From contig JANYCL010000126.1 of assembly GCA_025360355.1 (NCBI GenBank), positions 1 to 9,847 of the forward strand: DNA of 9,847 nucleotides, read 5' to 3'. The position numbers were made by a program, and so were the translations under genes. Under the pieces are notes generated by a model. The model had not been told where the DNA came from, ran no database searches, and saw only the letters and a program-made list of their open reading frames with translations. Shown here piece by piece: positions 7,698 through 9,847 of the stretch. The stretch is from Sphingobacteriaceae bacterium (GTDB lineage Bacteria; Bacteroidota; Bacteroidia; B-17B0; Aurantibacillaceae). Position 1 is the first letter of the stretch; the number at the start of each line of letters is the position of its first letter.

Positions 7698-8690
7698 TTA
7701 TTTTAAAGAATAATCGGCGTCAAACAATTTATTTCCGGTATTATCTGCCAATGCGTAATTAAAACCTTTTTGTAAAGCATAAGCGCCATGTTCGCCTTTT
7801 TTATTCAGAGCTAAAAATCCAACTTGTACATCCTTGTAGTTTGGGTTTTTGGAAATTAAACGTTCAACTGCTTTTTTACAAGCATCTGCAGGTGATGCAC
7901 CTTGACGCATTAATTCAACAACTAAATAGGAGCCACAAATACGCAAAACAGTTTCGCCAACTCCTGTTGCACAAGCAGCACCAATTTCATTATCAACATA
8001 CATACCGGCACCAATTATTGGAGAATCACCGACACGACCGTTCATTTTATAAGCCAATCCGCTTGTTGTGCATGAACCTGATAAATTTCCGTGTGCATCA
8101 AGCGCAACCATTCCAATTGTATCGTGATTTTCAATATTCGCAACAGGTTTGTACTGACTCGTCTTTAACCATTCTTTGTAAGCTTTTTCTGCTTCAGGAG
8201 TTAATTTTTTTGATTCTAATTTAAACCCATTGTCTAATGCAAATTTTTGTGCGCCACTTCCTACAATTAAAACATGCGGTGTTTTTTCCATTACCATTCG
8301 CGCAACTGAAATCGGATGTTTTATTCTTTGTAAAAATGCAACACCGCCGCATCTTCCTTTTTCATCCATGATACAGGCATCTAAAGTTACATTACCGTCA
8401 CGATCAGGTAAACCACCAAGACCAACACTTAAATTTGTAAGATCATCTTCGGTAACCATTACGCCTTTCTCAACGGCATCCAATGCAACACCGTTAGAAG
8501 ATAATATTTTCCATGCGGCATCATTAGCAGCCAGACCATGATTCCATGTTGAGATAACAACAGGTTTTCTTACATCGTCTGCTCCGGAAAAATTTTCTTT
8601 CGAAAAAGCTTTTGTGATTTCAGGTAAACCCGTTAAAGCAAGCGCAGAAAGTAGCGTTGACTTTTTTATGAAACTCCGTCTTGTTCCCAT
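7698..8690 (-). CDS. Glycosylasparaginase, N4-(beta-N-acetylglucosaminyl)-L-asparaginase, Tat-exported
   Basis: This Ntn-hydrolase cleaves the amide bond between GlcNAc and asparagine, releasing aspartate and 1-amino-GlcNAc (which decays to GlcNAc and ammonia). It is the last step of N-glycopeptide breakdown and the bacterial counterpart of lysosomal AGA. The product has 330 residues. It begins with a twin-arginine signal (TRRSFIKK, 3-10, then a hydrophobic stretch to about 22). Characteristic motifs are VVISTWNHGLAAN (44-56), GVMVTEDD (76-83), VGLGGLPDRDG (89-99), LDACIMD (103-109), the autocleavage site NHDTIGMVALD (188-198), GSCTTSGLAYKM (205-216), GRVGDSPIIGAG (218-229) and ATGVGE (241-246). 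Self-cleavage would fall between Asp190 and Thr191, with Thr191 the new N-terminal nucleophile. The spacing NHDTIG...TSG...RVGDSPI fits glycosylasparaginase better than the broader isoaspartyl peptidase group. It starts 6 bases after the hexosaminidase stop and ends directly against the cutC ATG. Confidence 0.94.
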   Translation of the reverse strand: MGTRRSFIKKSTLLSALALTGLPEITKAFSKENFSGADDVRKPVVISTWNHGLAANDAAWKILSSNGVALDAVEKGVMVTEDDLTNLSVGLGGLPDRDGNVTLDACIMDEKGRCGGVAFLQRIKHPISVARMVMEKTPHVLIVGSGAQKFALDNGFKLESKKLTPEAEKAYKEWLKTSQYKPVANIENHDTIGMVALDAHGNLSGSCTTSGLAYKMNGRVGDSPIIGAGMYVDNEIGAACATGVGETVLRICGSYLVVELMRQGASPADACKKAVERLISKNPNYKDVQVGFLALNKKGEHGAYALQKGFNYALADNTGNKLFDADYSLK

Positions 8691-8696
8691 ATTATT

Positions 8697-9847
8697 TTAT
8701 TTGTTTAGAAAAAATTTAGCATAATTAATATGCCACATATCTAAAAGCAATCTATTTTTATTTAAACGCTCAATGAAATTTTCGAAATTTTTATTCTCGG
8801 GTTTTGTCCAAACAACTTCCGCGAGTGCGATCATTCGAGGAACAGCCATGTATTCAACTTGTTTTTCATTTAAAATATATTCTGTCCAAACATTTCCTTG
8901 TGCTCCCATGATAAATTTTGCTTCATCAGTACTTAAACTTTTTGGAGTTGGATTATAATTGTAAACTGAATCTAAAGGATTAAAACCTCCAATTGCTAAT
9001 GGCTCACTACTTCTATCTTTAGTTTGGTAATGATCGAAATAACATGGTTTACCCGGACTCATAACAACATTATGTTTTTGTTTGGCAGCTGTAATTCCGC
9101 CTTCTGTTCCACGCCAACTCATTACGGCAGCATTCGGCGCAAGTCCACCATCTAAAATTTCATCCCAGCCAATAATTTGTTTGCCTTTGCTGTTCACAAA
9201 TTTCTCAATGCGTTTTATAAAATAACTTTGCAGTTCGTTTTCATCTTTTAAATTTTCTTTTTTCATTAAAGCCTGACAATTCGGACAAGTTTTCCATCTC
9301 GCCTTTGGACATTCATCACCGCCAATGTGAATATAATTACCCGGGAAAAGTGCTATTACTTCAGTTAACACATCTTCCAAAAATTTAAATGTTGAATCTT
9401 TTGTACAATATACATCATCAAATACGCCCCAGGTTTTTGCAACTTCTTGTTTTTTCCCTGTGCATGATAACCAAGGATACGATGCAACTGCTGCAAGCGA
9501 ATGTCCCGGCATTTCAATTTCTGGAATGATAGTAATGTGTCGTTTAGTTGCATAAGCAACAACTTCTTTAATTTCTTTTTGAGTGTAAAAACCTCCGTAC
9601 CGAATTGTGTCATATTTATTATCGGACATTTTTCCGATAGCAGTTCCTTTACGCCATGCGCCAACTTCAGTAAGTTTAGGATATTTTTTTATTTCAATTC
9701 TCCAGCCTTGGTCTTCCGTTAAATGCCAGTGGAATGTATTCATTTTATAAGCAGCGATCAGATCGATGTAACGTTTTACAAAAGATATTGGAAAAAAATG
9801 ACGGCAAACATCCAAATGCATTCCGCGCCAATCGTAACGCGGACTAT
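8697..9847 (-). CDS. GH20 beta-N-acetylhexosaminidase, C-terminal part
   Basis: GH20 enzymes remove terminal beta-GlcNAc or GalNAc by substrate-assisted catalysis; here the likely substrate is the chitobiose core of N-glycans. The frame is open across the right edge, so the gene continues upstream. The visible SPRYDWRGMHLDV is the conserved opening of the catalytic barrel, so Met at 9821-9819 is internal. A signal peptide and the small GH20b domain must lie outside. Counting from that Met, the motifs are HWHLTEDQGWRIE (31-43), EIEMPGH (101-107), HIGGDE (165-170; Asp169 polarises the acetamido group and Glu170 is the acid), GWDEIL (218-223), MSWRGTEGG (234-242), YFDHYQ (261-266) and GAQGNVWTEY (307-316). 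CPKARWKTCPNC (171-182) places three cysteines just after the catalytic pair. The protein ends just after the barrel with no added C-terminal module. This is the most upstream gene visible; the operon promoter is not in the window. Confidence 0.95.
   Translation of the reverse strand, partial: SPRYDWRGMHLDVCRHFFPISFVKRYIDLIAAYKMNTFHWHLTEDQGWRIEIKKYPKLTEVGAWRKGTAIGKMSDNKYDTIRYGGFYTQKEIKEVVAYATKRHITIIPEIEMPGHSLAAVASYPWLSCTGKKQEVAKTWGVFDDVYCTKDSTFKFLEDVLTEVIALFPGNYIHIGGDECPKARWKTCPNCQALMKKENLKDENELQSYFIKRIEKFVNSKGKQIIGWDEILDGGLAPNAAVMSWRGTEGGITAAKQKHNVVMSPGKPCYFDHYQTKDRSSEPLAIGGFNPLDSVYNYNPTPKSLSTDEAKFIMGAQGNVWTEYILNEKQVEYMAVPRMIALAEVVWTKPENKNFENFIERLNKNRLLLDMWHINYAKFFLNK

Noticed and set aside
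7841..8224. 127-codon open frame on the plus strand
   Set aside because: It is antisense to glycosylasparaginase, including the autocleavage site, and its Gln/His/Leu-rich translation is typical of a shadow frame.
9365..9664. 99-codon minus-strand open frame
   Set aside because: It lies in another frame inside the GH20 gene, whose catalytic motifs in the main frame are intact, so there is no sign of a second gene or frameshift.
9819..9821. Methionine codon as the start of the hexosaminidase
   Set aside because: The frame stays open to the window edge and the residues before it (SPRYDWRG) are the conserved opening of the GH20 barrel, so this Met is internal.

Overview
The window looks like chromosomal DNA from a member of the Bacteroidota. 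The base composition is AT-rich, ribosome binding sites of the Shine-Dalgarno type are not evident, and the secreted enzymes start with short hydrophobic signal peptides ending in patterns such as SFS|Q and FNA|Q, which are common in that phylum. The IspG fragment has the sequence style typical of Bacteroidota. I cannot assign a genus. Every credible gene is on the minus strand, so transcription runs from the right end of the window to the left.

From 9847 down to 928 there is one very compact gene block: GH20 beta-N-acetylhexosaminidase (cut by the right edge), glycosylasparaginase, a CutC-family protein, GH2 beta-mannosidase, GH92 alpha-mannosidase and a small lipoprotein of unknown function. 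Gaps between consecutive genes are 6, 0, -4, 15 and 3 bases, so this is almost certainly one operon. Its promoter must lie beyond the right edge. A 48-base gap with two AT-rich inverted repeats separates the block from ispG (non-mevalonate isoprenoid pathway), which runs off the left edge and is probably unrelated in function.

The four recognised hydrolases fit together as an exo-acting route for dismantling asparagine-linked glycans. GH92 would trim alpha-mannose, GH2 would remove the core beta-mannose, GH20 would remove N-acetylglucosamine from the chitobiose core, and glycosylasparaginase would split the last GlcNAc from asparagine. This has the same logic as lysosomal glycoprotein turnover. 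The alpha- and beta-mannosidases carry Sec-type signal peptides, the glycosylasparaginase a twin-arginine signal and the last gene product a lipoprotein signal, so the pathway probably works in the periplasm or at the envelope. CutC has no export signal and is the odd member.

The two most interesting unknowns are the CutC-family protein placed between two glycan enzymes and the uncharacterised lipoprotein closing the operon. No mobile element, CRISPR array, tRNA, rRNA or SusC/SusD pair is visible. No stretch above 300 bases lacks a gene.
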